Positions 52,394-61,502 of a DNA stretch of 64,000 nucleotides are shown in pieces. The translations under genes were made by a program, and so were the position numbers. The stretch's first letter is position 1, and each line of letters opens with the position of its first letter. Below the pieces are notes generated by a model. The model worked only from the letters and a program-made list of their open reading frames with translations. It did no database searches and had not been told where the DNA came from. Source of the DNA: Roseicella sp. DB1501 (GTDB lineage: Bacteria > Pseudomonadota > Alphaproteobacteria > Acetobacterales > Acetobacteraceae); NCBI RefSeq assembly GCF_013112485.1, contig NZ_JABFHG010000002.1, forward strand, positions 124,001-188,000, read 5' to 3'.

Positions 52394-53647
52394 ATGTCCA
52401 ACGACCGCTTCACCCTCACGCGGCGCGCCGCGCTGGCGGGGCTCGGCGCCGCCATCGCCCCGCTGGCCGCCCCGGCGATCCGGCCGGCCTTCGCCCAGGG
52501 CGCGCCGATCAAGATCGGCGTGCTGCACTCCCTCTCCGGCACCATGGCGATCAGCGAGACGGCGCTGCGCGACACGGTGCTGATGATGGTCGAGTGGATC
52601 AACGGCAAGGGCGGGCTGCTCGGGCGCAAGGTGGAGGCGGTGGTGGTCGACCCGGCCTCCAACTGGCCGCTCTTCGCCGAGAAGGCGCGCGAGCTGCTCC
52701 AGGTCCACAAGGTGGACGTGACCTTCGGCTGCTGGACCTCGGTCTCCCGCAAATCGGTGCTGCCGGTCTTCGAGGAGCTGAACGGCCTGCTCTTCTACCC
52801 CGTCCAGTACGAGGGCGAAGAGGAGAGCAAGAACATCTTCTACACCGGCGCGGCGCCGAACCAGCAGGCGATCCCCGCGGTCGAGTACCTGATGAGCGAC
52901 GATGGCGGCGAGGCGAAGCGCATCGCGCTGCTCGGCACCGACTACGTCTATCCGCGCACCACCAACCGCATCCTGCGCGGCTTCCTGAACTCCAAGGGCA
53001 TCGGCGATGCCGATATCATGGAGGAATACACCCCCTTCGGCCATTCCGACTGGCAGGGCATCGTCGCCCGGGTGAAGCGCTTCGCCTCCGAGGGCAAGAA
53101 GACGGCGATCGTCTCCACCATCAACGGCGATGCCAATGTTCCCTTCTACCGCGAGCTCGGCAACCAGGGCATCAAGGCCGAGGACATCCCCTGCGTCGCC
53201 TTCTCGGTCGGCGAGGAGGAGCTGGCGGGCATCGACACCAAGCCGCTGGTCGGGCATCTCGCCGCCTGGAACTACTTCATGTCGATCAAGGGCGCGCCGA
53301 ACGAGGAATTCCTCAAGCTCTGGCGCGCCTACATCAAGAACCCGAAGCGCGTGACCAACGACCCGATGGAGGCCACCTACACGGGCTTCCGCATGTGGAC
53401 CCAGGCGGTGGAGAAGGCCAAGACCACCAAGGTGGACGAGGTGCGCAAGGCGATGATCGGCCAGAAGCTGATGGCGCCCTGCGGCTATGAGGAGGAGATG
53501 CTGCCGAACCACCACCTCTCCAAGCCGGTCTTCATCGGCGAGGTGCAGGGCGACGGCCAGTTCAACATCGTCTGGAAGACGCCGAACGCGGTGAAGGCCG
53601 AGAATTGGTCGCCCTTCATCCCCGAGAACGCGAACCGCAAGAAGTAG
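52394..53647 (+). CDS. urtA: Urea ABC transporter, periplasmic urea-binding protein
   Basis: This 417-residue protein has a Tat-like signal (FTLTRRAALAGLGAAIAPLAAPA... AFAQ) and the UrtA/FmdD-type ligand-binding fold: IKIGVLHSLSGTMAISE, GLLGRKVEAVVVDPASNWP, FGCWTSVSRKSVLPVFEE, LFYPVQYEGEEESKNIFYTGAAPNQQ. It delivers urea (or short amides) to the UrtBC permease. It is the first gene of a five-gene operon. Confidence 0.95.
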   Translation: MSNDRFTLTRRAALAGLGAAIAPLAAPAIRPAFAQGAPIKIGVLHSLSGTMAISETALRDTVLMMVEWINGKGGLLGRKVEAVVVDPASNWPLFAEKARELLQVHKVDVTFGCWTSVSRKSVLPVFEELNGLLFYPVQYEGEEESKNIFYTGAAPNQQAIPAVEYLMSDDGGEAKRIALLGTDYVYPRTTNRILRGFLNSKGIGDADIMEEYTPFGHSDWQGIVARVKRFASEGKKTAIVSTINGDANVPFYRELGNQGIKAEDIPCVAFSVGEEELAGIDTKPLVGHLAAWNYFMSIKGAPNEEFLKLWRAYIKNPKRVTNDPMEATYTGFRMWTQAVEKAKTTKVDEVRKAMIGQKLMAPCGYEEEMLPNHHLSKPVFIGEVQGDGQFNIVWKTPNAVKAENWSPFIPENANRKK

Positions 53648-53716
53648 TCCCGCAGGGCTGCCGCAAGGGGACGCGGCGCCGGCCAGCCCGGCGCCGCCGC
53701 CCCGCGAAGGGCATTC

Positions 53717-55288
53717 ATGACCTCTCTCATTCTCCGCATGGCATTCCTGCTGCTGCTGGCCCTGCCGGCCTGGGCGCAGGAGAAGGACTATGCCGCCACC
53801 CTGCCCGGCCTCGCCGGCGGCTTCGGCGAGATCGCCGGCGCGGTCGAGCGGCTGGGCGCCCTCGGCGACCCGCGCGCCCTGCCGGTGCTGCAGGCGCTGC
53901 AGGAAGGCAAGCTGCTGAAGGCCGGCGACGGCCATGTGCTGGTCCCCCGCGGCGCCGGCTATGCCGATGCCGCGACCGGCGCGCCGGCCGATCCCGCCGG
54001 CGCCGAGCCGGTCCGCCTCAACAACCGCGTCCGCCAGGCGCTGCGCGGCGCCCTCGGCCGGCTGCAGCTCGTCTCGCCCGATGCCGTGGAGCGCGGCGCC
54101 GCGGCGGAGGCGATCTTCCGCAGCCGCAGCGCCGAGGACGTGCCGCTGCTGCAGGCCGCGATCGGGCGCGAGCAGGATGCCGGGGTACGCGCCCGGCTGG
54201 AGCTGGCGCTGGCCGCGGCGCAGCTCGTCGCCCCGGATGACTCGGTCAAGCGCGACGCCATCGCCCGGCTCGGCGCCGCCGGCACGGTCGAGGCGCGCGC
54301 CCTGCTGCTCGAGGCGCGGGCCGCCGCTCCGGCGCTGGCCGGGCCGATCGAGGCCGCCATCGCCCGCATCGACCAGAGCCTGGCGATCCGCCGCGCCGCC
54401 GAGACGCTGTTCCAGGGACTCTCGCTCGGCTCGGTGCTGCTGCTCGCCGCCCTCGGACTGGCGGTGACCTTCGGCGTCATGGGCGTGATCAACATGGCGC
54501 ATGGCGAGTTCGTCATGCTCGGCGCCTATGCCACCTTCGCCGTGCAGGAGCTCTGCCGCGGCATCCCCTGGCTGGCGCCCTGGTCGCTGCCCCTCTCGGT
54601 CCCCGCCGCCTTCCTGGTGACGGCGGCCTGCGGCGCGCTGCTCGAGCGCGGGCTGATCCGGCATCTCTACGGCCGGCCGCTGGAGACGCTGCTGATGACC
54701 TTCGGCGTCGGCATGATCATCCAGCAGGCGGTCCGCCTGGCCTTCGGCGCGCAGAACCGGGAGGTGATCTCGCCGTCCTGGATGCAGGGCACCATCACCC
54801 TGCCCGGCGGCGTGGCGGTGACGCAGAACCGGCTCTGGATCATCGTCTTCGGTCTGCTCGTTCTCGCCCTCGTCTTCGCCGCCATCCGCCTGACGCGCTT
54901 CGGCCTCGAGATGCGGGCGGTGGTGCAGAACCGGCGCATCGCCGCCACCATGGGCATCCGCACCGGCCGGGTGGATGCGATGACCTTCGCCTTCGGCTCC
55001 GGTCTCGCCGGCATGGCCGGCGTCGCGCTCAGCCAGATCGACAACGTCTCGCCCAATCTCGGCACCGGCTACATCATCGACAGCTTCATGGTGGTGGTCT
55101 TCGGCGGCGTCGGCTCGCTGGCCGGGACGCTGGTCGGGGCGCTGACCCTCGGCGTGGTCAACAAGATGCTGGAACCCTATGCCGGCGCGGTGCTGGCCAA
55201 GGTCTTCGTCCTCGTCGCCATCATGCTGTTCATCCAGCGCCGGCCCAAGGGCCTCTTCGCGCTCAAGGGAAGGGCCGCCGAATCGTGA
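53717..55288 (+). CDS. urtB: Urea ABC transporter permease UrtB
   Basis: This 523-residue protein begins with a signal (LRMAFLLLLALPAWA) and an extra periplasmic N-domain of about 200 residues, typical of UrtB. The LivH-type permease then follows with about eight membrane segments (LFQGLSLGSVLLLAALGLAVTFGVMGVINMAHGEFVMLGAY). It forms the channel with UrtC. Its last codons overlap the GTG start of urtC (GTGA). Confidence 0.94.
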   Translation: MTSLILRMAFLLLLALPAWAQEKDYAATLPGLAGGFGEIAGAVERLGALGDPRALPVLQALQEGKLLKAGDGHVLVPRGAGYADAATGAPADPAGAEPVRLNNRVRQALRGALGRLQLVSPDAVERGAAAEAIFRSRSAEDVPLLQAAIGREQDAGVRARLELALAAAQLVAPDDSVKRDAIARLGAAGTVEARALLLEARAAAPALAGPIEAAIARIDQSLAIRRAAETLFQGLSLGSVLLLAALGLAVTFGVMGVINMAHGEFVMLGAYATFAVQELCRGIPWLAPWSLPLSVPAAFLVTAACGALLERGLIRHLYGRPLETLLMTFGVGMIIQQAVRLAFGAQNREVISPSWMQGTITLPGGVAVTQNRLWIIVFGLLVLALVFAAIRLTRFGLEMRAVVQNRRIAATMGIRTGRVDAMTFAFGSGLAGMAGVALSQIDNVSPNLGTGYIIDSFMVVVFGGVGSLAGTLVGALTLGVVNKMLEPYAGAVLAKVFVLVAIMLFIQRRPKGLFALKGRAAES

Positions 55289-56379
55289 GCGCCACCCTCG
55301 CCTCCCCCCCGCCCGCCGGCTCCGGGCGGCTGACGCTGCGCCTGCTGATGCTGGGCGCGGTGCTGCTGCTCGCCGTGCTGCCGGCGCTGAACCGGCTGCC
55401 CGCCGACAGCGCCCTGCATGTCTCGGACTTCATCGTCAGCGTCAGCGGCAAGTGGATCACCTACGCCATCCTGGCGCTGGCGATCGACCTCGCCTGGGGC
55501 TATGCCGGCATCCTCTCGCTCGGCCACGGCGCCTTCTTCACCCTCGGCGGCTACGCCATCGGCATGCATCTGATGCGGCTGATCGGCCCGCGCGGCGTCT
55601 ACGGCCACCCGGTCCTGCCGGATTTCATGGTGTTCCTCGGCTACAAGGAACTGCCCTGGTACTGGCTCGGCTTCGACCATTTCCCCTTCGCCCTGCTGAT
55701 GGCGATGGCGGTGCCCGGCCTGCTCGCTGCGGTGGTCGGCTACCTCGCCTTCCGCAGCCGCATCACCGGCGTCTACTTCTCCATCATCACCCAGGCGATG
55801 ACCTATGCGCTGATGCTCGCCTTCTTCCGCAACGACATGGGCTTCGGCGGCAATAACGGCTTCACCGACTTCAAGGAGCTGCTGGGCATGCCGCTGAACA
55901 CGCCGACCGCGCGCTCGGCGCTGTTCTACGCCTCGCTCGCCCTGCTCGTGCTGAGCTACGCCCTCTGCAGCCGCATCACCCAGTCGAAGCTCGGCCGCGT
56001 GCTGGTGGCGATCCGCGACGCCGAGAGCCGGGTGCGCTTCCTCGGCTACGACGTGACGCGGCACAAGCTCTTCGTCTTCGTGCTCTCTGCGGTGCTGGCC
56101 GGCCTCGCCGGCGCGCTCTACGTGCCGCAGGTGGGCATCATCAACCCCGGCGAGTTCAGCCCGGGCAACTCCATCGAGGCGGTGATCTGGGTCGCGGTGG
56201 GCGGCCGCGGCACGCTGGTCGGCGCCCTGCTCGGCGCCTTCTCGGTGAATGCGCTGAAGACCTGGCTGACCACCGTCGCGCCGGATCTCTGGCTCTTCGC
56301 GCTCGGCGGCCTCTTCGTCGCCGTCACGCTGTTCCTGCCGCGCGGGTTGATCGGTCTGGTCTCGAAGGTGGCGAAATGA
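55285..56379 (+). CDS. urtC: Urea ABC transporter permease UrtC
   Basis: This 364-residue LivM-type permease has about nine membrane segments and the family markers WGYAGILSLGHGAFFTLGGYAIGMHLM, ITGVYFSIITQAMTYAL and NNGFTDFKELLG. It starts at GTG 55285, overlapping the urtB stop, and ends with an ATGA overlap to urtD. Confidence 0.94.
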   Translation: MSATLASPPPAGSGRLTLRLLMLGAVLLLAVLPALNRLPADSALHVSDFIVSVSGKWITYAILALAIDLAWGYAGILSLGHGAFFTLGGYAIGMHLMRLIGPRGVYGHPVLPDFMVFLGYKELPWYWLGFDHFPFALLMAMAVPGLLAAVVGYLAFRSRITGVYFSIITQAMTYALMLAFFRNDMGFGGNNGFTDFKELLGMPLNTPTARSALFYASLALLVLSYALCSRITQSKLGRVLVAIRDAESRVRFLGYDVTRHKLFVFVLSAVLAGLAGALYVPQVGIINPGEFSPGNSIEAVIWVAVGGRGTLVGALLGAFSVNALKTWLTTVAPDLWLFALGGLFVAVTLFLPRGLIGLVSKVAK

Positions 56380-57152
56380 GCGACGGCCTCAGCCCGCCCC
56401 TCGGCGCAGCGCGGGACGCCGCGTCGGTCCTCTATCTCGACGGCGTCTCGGTGGTCTTCGACGGCTTCCGGGCGCTGAACAACCTCTCCCTCATCGTCGG
56501 CGCGGGCGAGCTGCGCGCCATCATCGGCCCGAACGGTGCCGGCAAGACGACGATGATGGACGTGATCACCGGCAAGACCCGGCCGACCGAGGGCGTCGTG
56601 CGCTTCCGCGACCACGACCTGACGCGGCTGGACGAGGCGACCATCGCCAATCTCGGCATCGGCCGGAAATTCCAGAAGCCGACCATGTTCGACGCGCTGA
56701 CGGTGTTCGAGAACCTGGAGCTCGCCCTGAAGGCGCCGCGCGGGCCGGTCGCCTGCCTGCGCTGGGCGCTCTCGGGCGAGGCGCGGCGGCGGATCGAGGC
56801 GGTGATGGAGGAGGTCGGGCTGACCGCCCGGTCGCGGGACCGCGCCGCCATCCTCAGCCATGGCCAGCGGCAATGGCTCGAGATCGGCATGCTGCTGATG
56901 CAGGACCCCGAGCTGCTGCTGGTGGACGAGCCGGTGGCCGGCATGACCGACCAGGAGACCGAGCACACCGCGGCGCTGCTGGTGCGCATCGCCGGCCGGC
57001 GCAGCGTCGTCGTGGTCGAGCACGACCTGGAATTCGTCCGGGCGCTGGGCAGCAAGGTGACGGTGCTCTGCGAGGGCAGCATGCTCTCCGAGGGCAGCAT
57101 CGACCACGTGCAGAACGACCCGCGGGTCATCGAAGTCTATCTGGGCAGGTAA
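56376..57152 (+). CDS. urtD: Urea ABC transporter ATPase UrtD
   Basis: This 258-residue LivG-type ATPase has Walker A GPNGAGKTT, a Q-loop region, signature LSHGQRQWLEIG, Walker B LLLVDEPVAGM and H-loop VVVEHDLEF. It powers urea import together with UrtE. ATG 56376 overlaps the urtC stop. Confidence 0.95.
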   Translation: MSDGLSPPLGAARDAASVLYLDGVSVVFDGFRALNNLSLIVGAGELRAIIGPNGAGKTTMMDVITGKTRPTEGVVRFRDHDLTRLDEATIANLGIGRKFQKPTMFDALTVFENLELALKAPRGPVACLRWALSGEARRRIEAVMEEVGLTARSRDRAAILSHGQRQWLEIGMLLMQDPELLLVDEPVAGMTDQETEHTAALLVRIAGRRSVVVVEHDLEFVRALGSKVTVLCEGSMLSEGSIDHVQNDPRVIEVYLGR

Positions 57153-57155
57153 GCG

Positions 57156-57848
57156 ATGCTCCGCGTAGAGACCATCGACCTCTCCTATGGCGCCTCGCGC
57201 TGCCTGCGCGGCGTCTCGCTCGAGGCCGATCCCGGCCGCATCACCTGCGTGCTGGGGCGCAACGGCGTTGGCAAGTCGAGCCTGATGCGCTCCATCGTCG
57301 GGCTCGAGCGCATCCAGGGCGGCCGCATCCTGTGGGAGGGCAGGGATGTCTCCGCCCTCGGCCCGGCGGACCGGGCGCGCGCCGGCATCGGCTACGTGCC
57401 GCAGGGGCGGGAGATCTTCCCCTTCCTCACCGTGCAGGAGAACCTGGAGACGGCGCTGGCCGCGGCGCCGCGCGGCAGCAAGGTGCCGGAGGAGGTCTTC
57501 ACCCTCTTCCCGATCCTGAAGCAGTTCCTGCGCCGGCGCGGCGGCGACCTCTCGGGCGGGCAGCAGCAGCAGCTCGCCATCGCCCGGGCGCTGACCGCCC
57601 GGCCGCGGCTGCTCATCCTCGACGAGCCGACCGAGGGCATCCAGCCGAGCGTCATCAAGGACATCGCGCGGGTGATCCGGCTGCTGGCGCGGGAGAAGAA
57701 TTTCGCCGTGGTGCTGGTCGAGCAGTATTACGAATTCGCCCGCGAGCTCGCCGACCGCATCGCCGTCATGGTGCGGGGCGAGGTGGCGCTCGGCGGCCCG
57801 ATCGACGACATGGACGACGAGGCGGTGCGGCGGCTGCTGACGGTCTAG
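57156..57848 (+). CDS. urtE: Urea ABC transporter ATPase UrtE
   Basis: This 230-residue LivF-type ATPase has Walker A GRNGVGKSS, signature LSGGQQQQLAIARAL, Walker B LLILDEPTEGIQPS and VVLVEQYYEFA. The EGIQPS motif is typical of UrtE. It starts 3 bp after urtD. The operon ends at a 16-bp palindrome (57868-57902). Confidence 0.95.
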   Translation: MLRVETIDLSYGASRCLRGVSLEADPGRITCVLGRNGVGKSSLMRSIVGLERIQGGRILWEGRDVSALGPADRARAGIGYVPQGREIFPFLTVQENLETALAAAPRGSKVPEEVFTLFPILKQFLRRRGGDLSGGQQQQLAIARALTARPRLLILDEPTEGIQPSVIKDIARVIRLLAREKNFAVVLVEQYYEFARELADRIAVMVRGEVALGGPIDDMDDEAVRRLLTV

Positions 57849-57867
57849 ACCATGATCCGCTCACACG

Positions 57868-57902
57868 GTTGCCCTGCCGCGGCAAAGCCGCGGCAGGGCA
57901 AC
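57868..57902. terminator. Strong terminator-like palindrome, GC-stem family, copy 3
   Basis: GTTGCCCTGCCGCGGC-AAA-GCCGCGGCAGGGCAAC is a perfect 16-bp stem with a 3-nt loop, between the convergent urtE and GNAT genes. It is the strongest member of the family also seen at 18143 and 24996. A GACCATGATCCGC half-motif from the other repeat family lies at 57848-57860. Confidence 0.75.
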
Positions 57903-57978
57903 GGGACGCGGCTGCTCCGAGACGCCTACTGACACCAATCACCCTCGGGCGTGACCGCATGAGGGGCCCTTCGGCGCC

Positions 57979-58518
57979 TCAGTCCGGCGGCAGGTCGCGG
58001 TCGCCGGCGCCCATGCTGCGCTGCATGAACACCACGTCGAGCCAGCGGCCGAATTTGATCCCGGCGGATTTCAGCACGCCCGCCCGGTGGAATCCGAGCG
58101 AGAGATGCAGGCCGATGGAGCCGACATTGTCGCTGTCGCCGATCACCGCCAGCATCTGCCGGTAGCCGGCGGCCTCGGCGCGCTGCAGCAGCGTCGCCAC
58201 CAGCGCCTTGCCGACGCCCATGCCGCGCACGTCGTTGCGGACATAGACGCTGTCCTCGGCGGCGAAGCGATAGGCCGAGCGCATGCGGAACTGGGCGTAA
58301 TAGGCGTAGCCGATCAGGCCCGGCGCCTCGCCCGGCAGCCCCTCGCCCTCGGCCACCAGCCAGGCCCAGCCATGGGCCTGCCCGTCGGCGAAGCGGGCCG
58401 CCATCTCCGCCTCGGTCGGCGGCACCTCCTCGAAGGTGCCGGTGCCGTGCAGCACGTGATGCGCATAGATGGCGGTGATGGCCGGGATGTCGGCGTGCAC
58501 GGCGTCGCGGATGCGCAT
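57979..58518 (-). CDS. GNAT acetyltransferase (phosphinothricin acetyltransferase-like)
   Basis: This 179-residue protein has the GNAT fold with the acetyl-CoA loop VRNDVRGMGVGKALVATLLQ and the front IRDAVHADIPAITAIYAHHV, resembling Pat/Bar enzymes (YAHHVLHGTGTFEEVPPTEAEM). It acetylates an amine; resistance to phosphinothricin-like compounds is possible, but housekeeping substrates are also known. ATG 58518 is chosen because upstream frame lacks similarity. Confidence 0.88.
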   Translation of the reverse strand: MRIRDAVHADIPAITAIYAHHVLHGTGTFEEVPPTEAEMAARFADGQAHGWAWLVAEGEGLPGEAPGLIGYAYYAQFRMRSAYRFAAEDSVYVRNDVRGMGVGKALVATLLQRAEAAGYRQMLAVIGDSDNVGSIGLHLSLGFHRAGVLKSAGIKFGRWLDVVFMQRSMGAGDRDLPPD

Positions 58519-58740
58519 TCGATCGATCCTGTTCTGCCCGGCCGGGCGGGCGTCCCGGCTGGCGAGGCTGCGGCGCGCGGCGCCGGCCTGGATGCCGGCC
58601 CGGCAGCCGCCCGGCCTCCAGGCTCCCGGGACTCCGCGCCCGACCGGAATTCGGTCTCGGCGTCTCTCATGACCGAAATCGCCCGGTCCTGGAAAGCTCC
58701 GACATGGGAAGGAGGCCGGGTGCGATCTCCCCACCCCCAC

Positions 58741-59952
58741 TCAGCTGGGCAGGCCAAGCGATTCGGCCAGCCGCCAGGCGAGGTCGAGCAGCGCCCGGTC
58801 GCGGCCCGGCGCGGCGACGAGGGAGAGGCCGACCGGCGCCCCGGCATCGCGCGCCACCGGCAGGCTCACCTCGCAGAGCCCGGCGAATCCGGCGATGGCG
58901 GTCACGCCCATGCTGCGCTCGCGCACCAAGTTCTGCTCCGCCTGGCTGGCCTCGAGCCGCGGTGCCGGCCCCGGGCTGGTCGGATAGGCGAGCACCGCGC
59001 CGCCGGCGAGCAGGGCGCGCAGCCGGGCGGCGATGCGACGGCGGAACTGCCGGCCGGCCTCGGCCCTGGCGGGGTCCATGTCGCGCGCCGCGGCGAAGCG
59101 CTCGCCGACGCCGGGGCCGAAGCGCGGCCCGGTGGCGGCCACCCAGCTCCCGAGCGTCGCCCAGGCCTCGGCCGCCTGGGCATTGCGGAAATGCTCGTAG
59201 AAGGCCGGCAGCCCCTCCGGCGCCAGGCCGATGGAAAGGGCCGGGCCGAGCAGCGCCTGCAACGCCTCCATTGCCTCGCCGAGCGCCAGCGCCGTCGAGG
59301 GATCGGCATTCATCCAGGGCTCCTCGGGCTTCAGCAACAGACCGAGGCGCTGGCCGGGCGCGGCATCCTCGGGCAGCAGCACCTCGCCGACGCGGACGAG
59401 GAGGCTGGCCCGCGCCGCGAACCAGCCGGCGGTGTCGAAGCTCGGGCCGAGGCCGCAGGCACCGGCGAGGCTCACCGCGCCCCAGCTCGGCCGGATGCCG
59501 AAGATGCCGCAATAGCTGGCCGGGATGCGGACCGAGCCGCCGGTATCCGAGCCCAGGGCGAAATCGACCAGCCCGGCGGCGACGGCCGCCGCCGAGCCGC
59601 AGGAGGAGCCGCCGGGGAAGCGATCCGGCGCCCGGGGATTGCGCGGGGTGCCGTGCCAGACATTCTCGCCGGTCAGGCCATAGGCGAGCTCGACCGTTCG
59701 GGTCTTGCCGCGCAGCGAGGCGCCGGCCTGCAGCAGCATCGCCACCGCCGGCGCGGTCGCCGCGGCCACCGGATGGGTTCGCTCCCAGTCCGGGTTGCCG
59801 TAGCCTGTCGGCCAGCCGGCGACGTCGTAGAGGTCCTTCACCGCGAAGTCGTGGCCGACGAGCGGCCCCTCGGCCGCGCCGGCGATCTCGGCGCGCGGCC
59901 CCGGGACGAAGGCCCCGACGCCGTCGATGATCCCGTCCCGCTCCGCGGCCAT
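58741..59952 (-). CDS. AMI1-like amidase
   Basis: This 403-residue amidase signature enzyme resembles plant AMI1 (indole-3-acetamide hydrolase) in FAVKDLYDVAGWPTGYGNPDW, GENVWHGTPRNPRAPDRFPG, GGSSCGSAAAVAAGLVDFAL and GSDTGGSVRIPASYCGIFG. Catalytic Lys, cis-Ser and nucleophile Ser are all present. It probably hydrolyses a small aryl or alkyl amide in the cytoplasm. Nothing nearby indicates its substrate, and auxin production is only a possibility. Confidence 0.85.
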   Translation of the reverse strand: MAAERDGIIDGVGAFVPGPRAEIAGAAEGPLVGHDFAVKDLYDVAGWPTGYGNPDWERTHPVAAATAPAVAMLLQAGASLRGKTRTVELAYGLTGENVWHGTPRNPRAPDRFPGGSSCGSAAAVAAGLVDFALGSDTGGSVRIPASYCGIFGIRPSWGAVSLAGACGLGPSFDTAGWFAARASLLVRVGEVLLPEDAAPGQRLGLLLKPEEPWMNADPSTALALGEAMEALQALLGPALSIGLAPEGLPAFYEHFRNAQAAEAWATLGSWVAATGPRFGPGVGERFAAARDMDPARAEAGRQFRRRIAARLRALLAGGAVLAYPTSPGPAPRLEASQAEQNLVRERSMGVTAIAGFAGLCEVSLPVARDAGAPVGLSLVAAPGRDRALLDLAWRLAESLGLPS

Positions 59953-60045
59953 CCCCGCCTCCGTCCGCCAAGGACGGCAGGATGTCGGATCGGCGGCCCG
60001 GCGCCCAGGGGGTCTGGTGGGCGAGGCGCGGCTGGGTGAGCCGCC

Positions 60046-60195
60046 TCAGCCGAGGAAGGCGGTCTTCATGGCGAGCGCGGCGAGGCCGGCGGTGACGGAG
60101 GCGGCCGGCAGTCCGAGCCGCGCCATGGCCCCGAAGGCGAGACCGGCGGCGATCAGGGCCCAGGCGAGGACTTCGGTGAGTTCCATCTCGGGCAT
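60046..60195 (-). CDS. 49-residue small membrane protein
   Basis: Reading left from ATG 60195, the protein MPEMELTEVLAWALIAAGLA continues FGAMARLGLPAASVTAGLAA and ends LAMKTAFLG. It has one or two short hydrophobic helices. GGAGGAT is placed correctly upstream, and the preceding 50 bp are AT-rich as expected for a promoter. I do not recognise the family. It may be a stress or regulatory small membrane protein. Confidence 0.5.
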   Translation of the reverse strand: MPEMELTEVLAWALIAAGLAFGAMARLGLPAASVTAGLAALAMKTAFLG

Positions 60196-60361
60196 GACAG
60201 GATCCTCCATTGTAAATTATGTATTCTAGGTAATTTTAGTTCCATGTTCTCGACAGAAATTTTCCCGAGTGCCGGCCGCCGGCAAATTCCGCGCGGATGC
60301 AGGGCTGGAATGCGGGATCGCCTGTTGCACCGCGGCGAAGCTTTCCGCATCTAGGCTTGCC
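60196..60361. promoter_or_regulatory. AT-rich divergent promoter region of the small protein and fpr genes
   Basis: The stretch 60209-60270 is far more AT-rich than its surroundings, with TAGAAT and TAAAAT-type hexamers on the minus strand. Both start codons face away from it. I could not fix a convincing -35/-10 pair. Confidence 0.35.
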
Positions 60362-61174
60362 ATGGACGCCCTGCCCCTCGCCCCCGCGAAGCCCGCCATT
60401 CCGCCCGCCTTCTTCGGCGAGACGGTGACCTGGGTCCATCATTGGACGGACCGGCAGTTCTCCTTCCGCTGCACCCGCGACCCGGCGCTGCGCTTCGTCG
60501 CCGGCCAGTTCGCGATGATCGGCCTGATGGCCAGCGCGAAGCCGCTGGTGCGGGCCTATTCCATGGTGAGCCCGCCCTGGGACGAGGAGTTGGAATTCCT
60601 CTCCATCAAGGTGCAGGACGGCCCCCTCACCTCCCGGCTGCAGCACATCAAGGTCGGCGACACGGTGCTGATCGGCAAGAAGCCGACCGGCACGCTGCTG
60701 ACCGAGAACCTGCTGCCCGGCCGGACCCTCTGGATGGTCTCGACCGGCACCGGCCTCGCCCCCTTCATGTCCCTCATCCGCGAGCCCGAGGTCTATGAGC
60801 GCTTCGAGCGGGTCGTGCTCATGCACGGCGTGCGCGAGGTGAAGGAGCTCGCCTATCACGAGTACATCCAGAACGACCTGCCGCAGCACGAATTCCTCGG
60901 CGAGATGCTGCGCGGCAAGCTGCTCTACTATCCGAGCGTGACGCGCGAGCCCTTCCGCACCCAGGGCCGGGTGACCACGCTGCTCGAGAGCGGCCAGGTC
61001 TGCGCCGATCTCGGCCTGGCGCCGCTCTCGCCCGAGCATGACCGCGTCATGCTCTGCGGCTCGGAAGCGATGAATGCCGATGTGAAGGCCTTCCTCGAGG
61101 CGCGCGGCTTCGTCGAGGGTTCGAACAACGAGCCCGGCTCCTACGTGCTCGAGAAGGCCTTCGTGACGAAGTAG
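60362..61174 (+). CDS. fpr: Ferredoxin/flavodoxin-NADP+ reductase
   Basis: This 270-residue FNR has the FAD motif RAYSMVSPPW, GPLTSRLQHIKVGD, the NADP motif STGTGLAPFMSLI, and LCGSEAMNADVKAFLE. It passes electrons between NADPH and ferredoxin or flavodoxin. ATG 60362 is chosen. The C-terminus runs past the aromatic residue (YVLEKAFVTK), as in the Rhodobacter/Azotobacter subclass. Confidence 0.92.
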   Translation: MDALPLAPAKPAIPPAFFGETVTWVHHWTDRQFSFRCTRDPALRFVAGQFAMIGLMASAKPLVRAYSMVSPPWDEELEFLSIKVQDGPLTSRLQHIKVGDTVLIGKKPTGTLLTENLLPGRTLWMVSTGTGLAPFMSLIREPEVYERFERVVLMHGVREVKELAYHEYIQNDLPQHEFLGEMLRGKLLYYPSVTREPFRTQGRVTTLLESGQVCADLGLAPLSPEHDRVMLCGSEAMNADVKAFLEARGFVEGSNNEPGSYVLEKAFVTK

Positions 61175-61502
61175 GCGTCGCGCCGGCCCCTTCCCACGGG
61201 GCGGCTCCCAAGGGGCTTCCGGAGGGGCGTCGCTGTGCGTTTCGCCACAGCGCGGCTCGCGCTGCGCCTCAGGCCTTTCAACCCGGCCCCGCTCTTCGAT
61301 ATGGTCGGCGCAGCGGTGGCGCTCGACGCTTCCTTCGTGGGGCGGGTCCGCCGGGCCAGGCGGCCCGGCATGGCCGGCCTGCGGGCCCGCTCGGCTGGGA
61401 CGAGGCACCGGGGCCCGGACCGCGTCCCGCCGGAACATCCCGTCCCGTGACGTCCTGGCGGCTCCAGCCGCCGAGGGCGATCGCTGCACGGAGGAAAGTC
61501 CG
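61175..61502. other. 328-bp intergenic region, no gene seen
   Basis: GC-rich sequence without a conserved ORF. A short open frame (61235-61450) has no ribosome site and no recognisable domain. The end holds the GGAGGA ribosome site for the next gene. Confidence 0.4.

Noticed and set aside
51914-54664. A long minus-strand open frame opposite urtA and urtB
   Set aside because: Both urt genes have clear protein matches on the plus strand, so this is a shadow.
57979-58518. A urease or urea amidolyase gene expected next to the urt operon
   Set aside because: The genes after urtE are a GNAT enzyme and an AMI1-like amidase on the other strand. No urease or urea carboxylase motifs were found in this window.
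61235-61450. A 71-codon open frame upstream of the hydratase-like gene
   Set aside because: No ribosome site, no domain and low-complexity Arg/Pro/Ala content. It is most likely non-coding.
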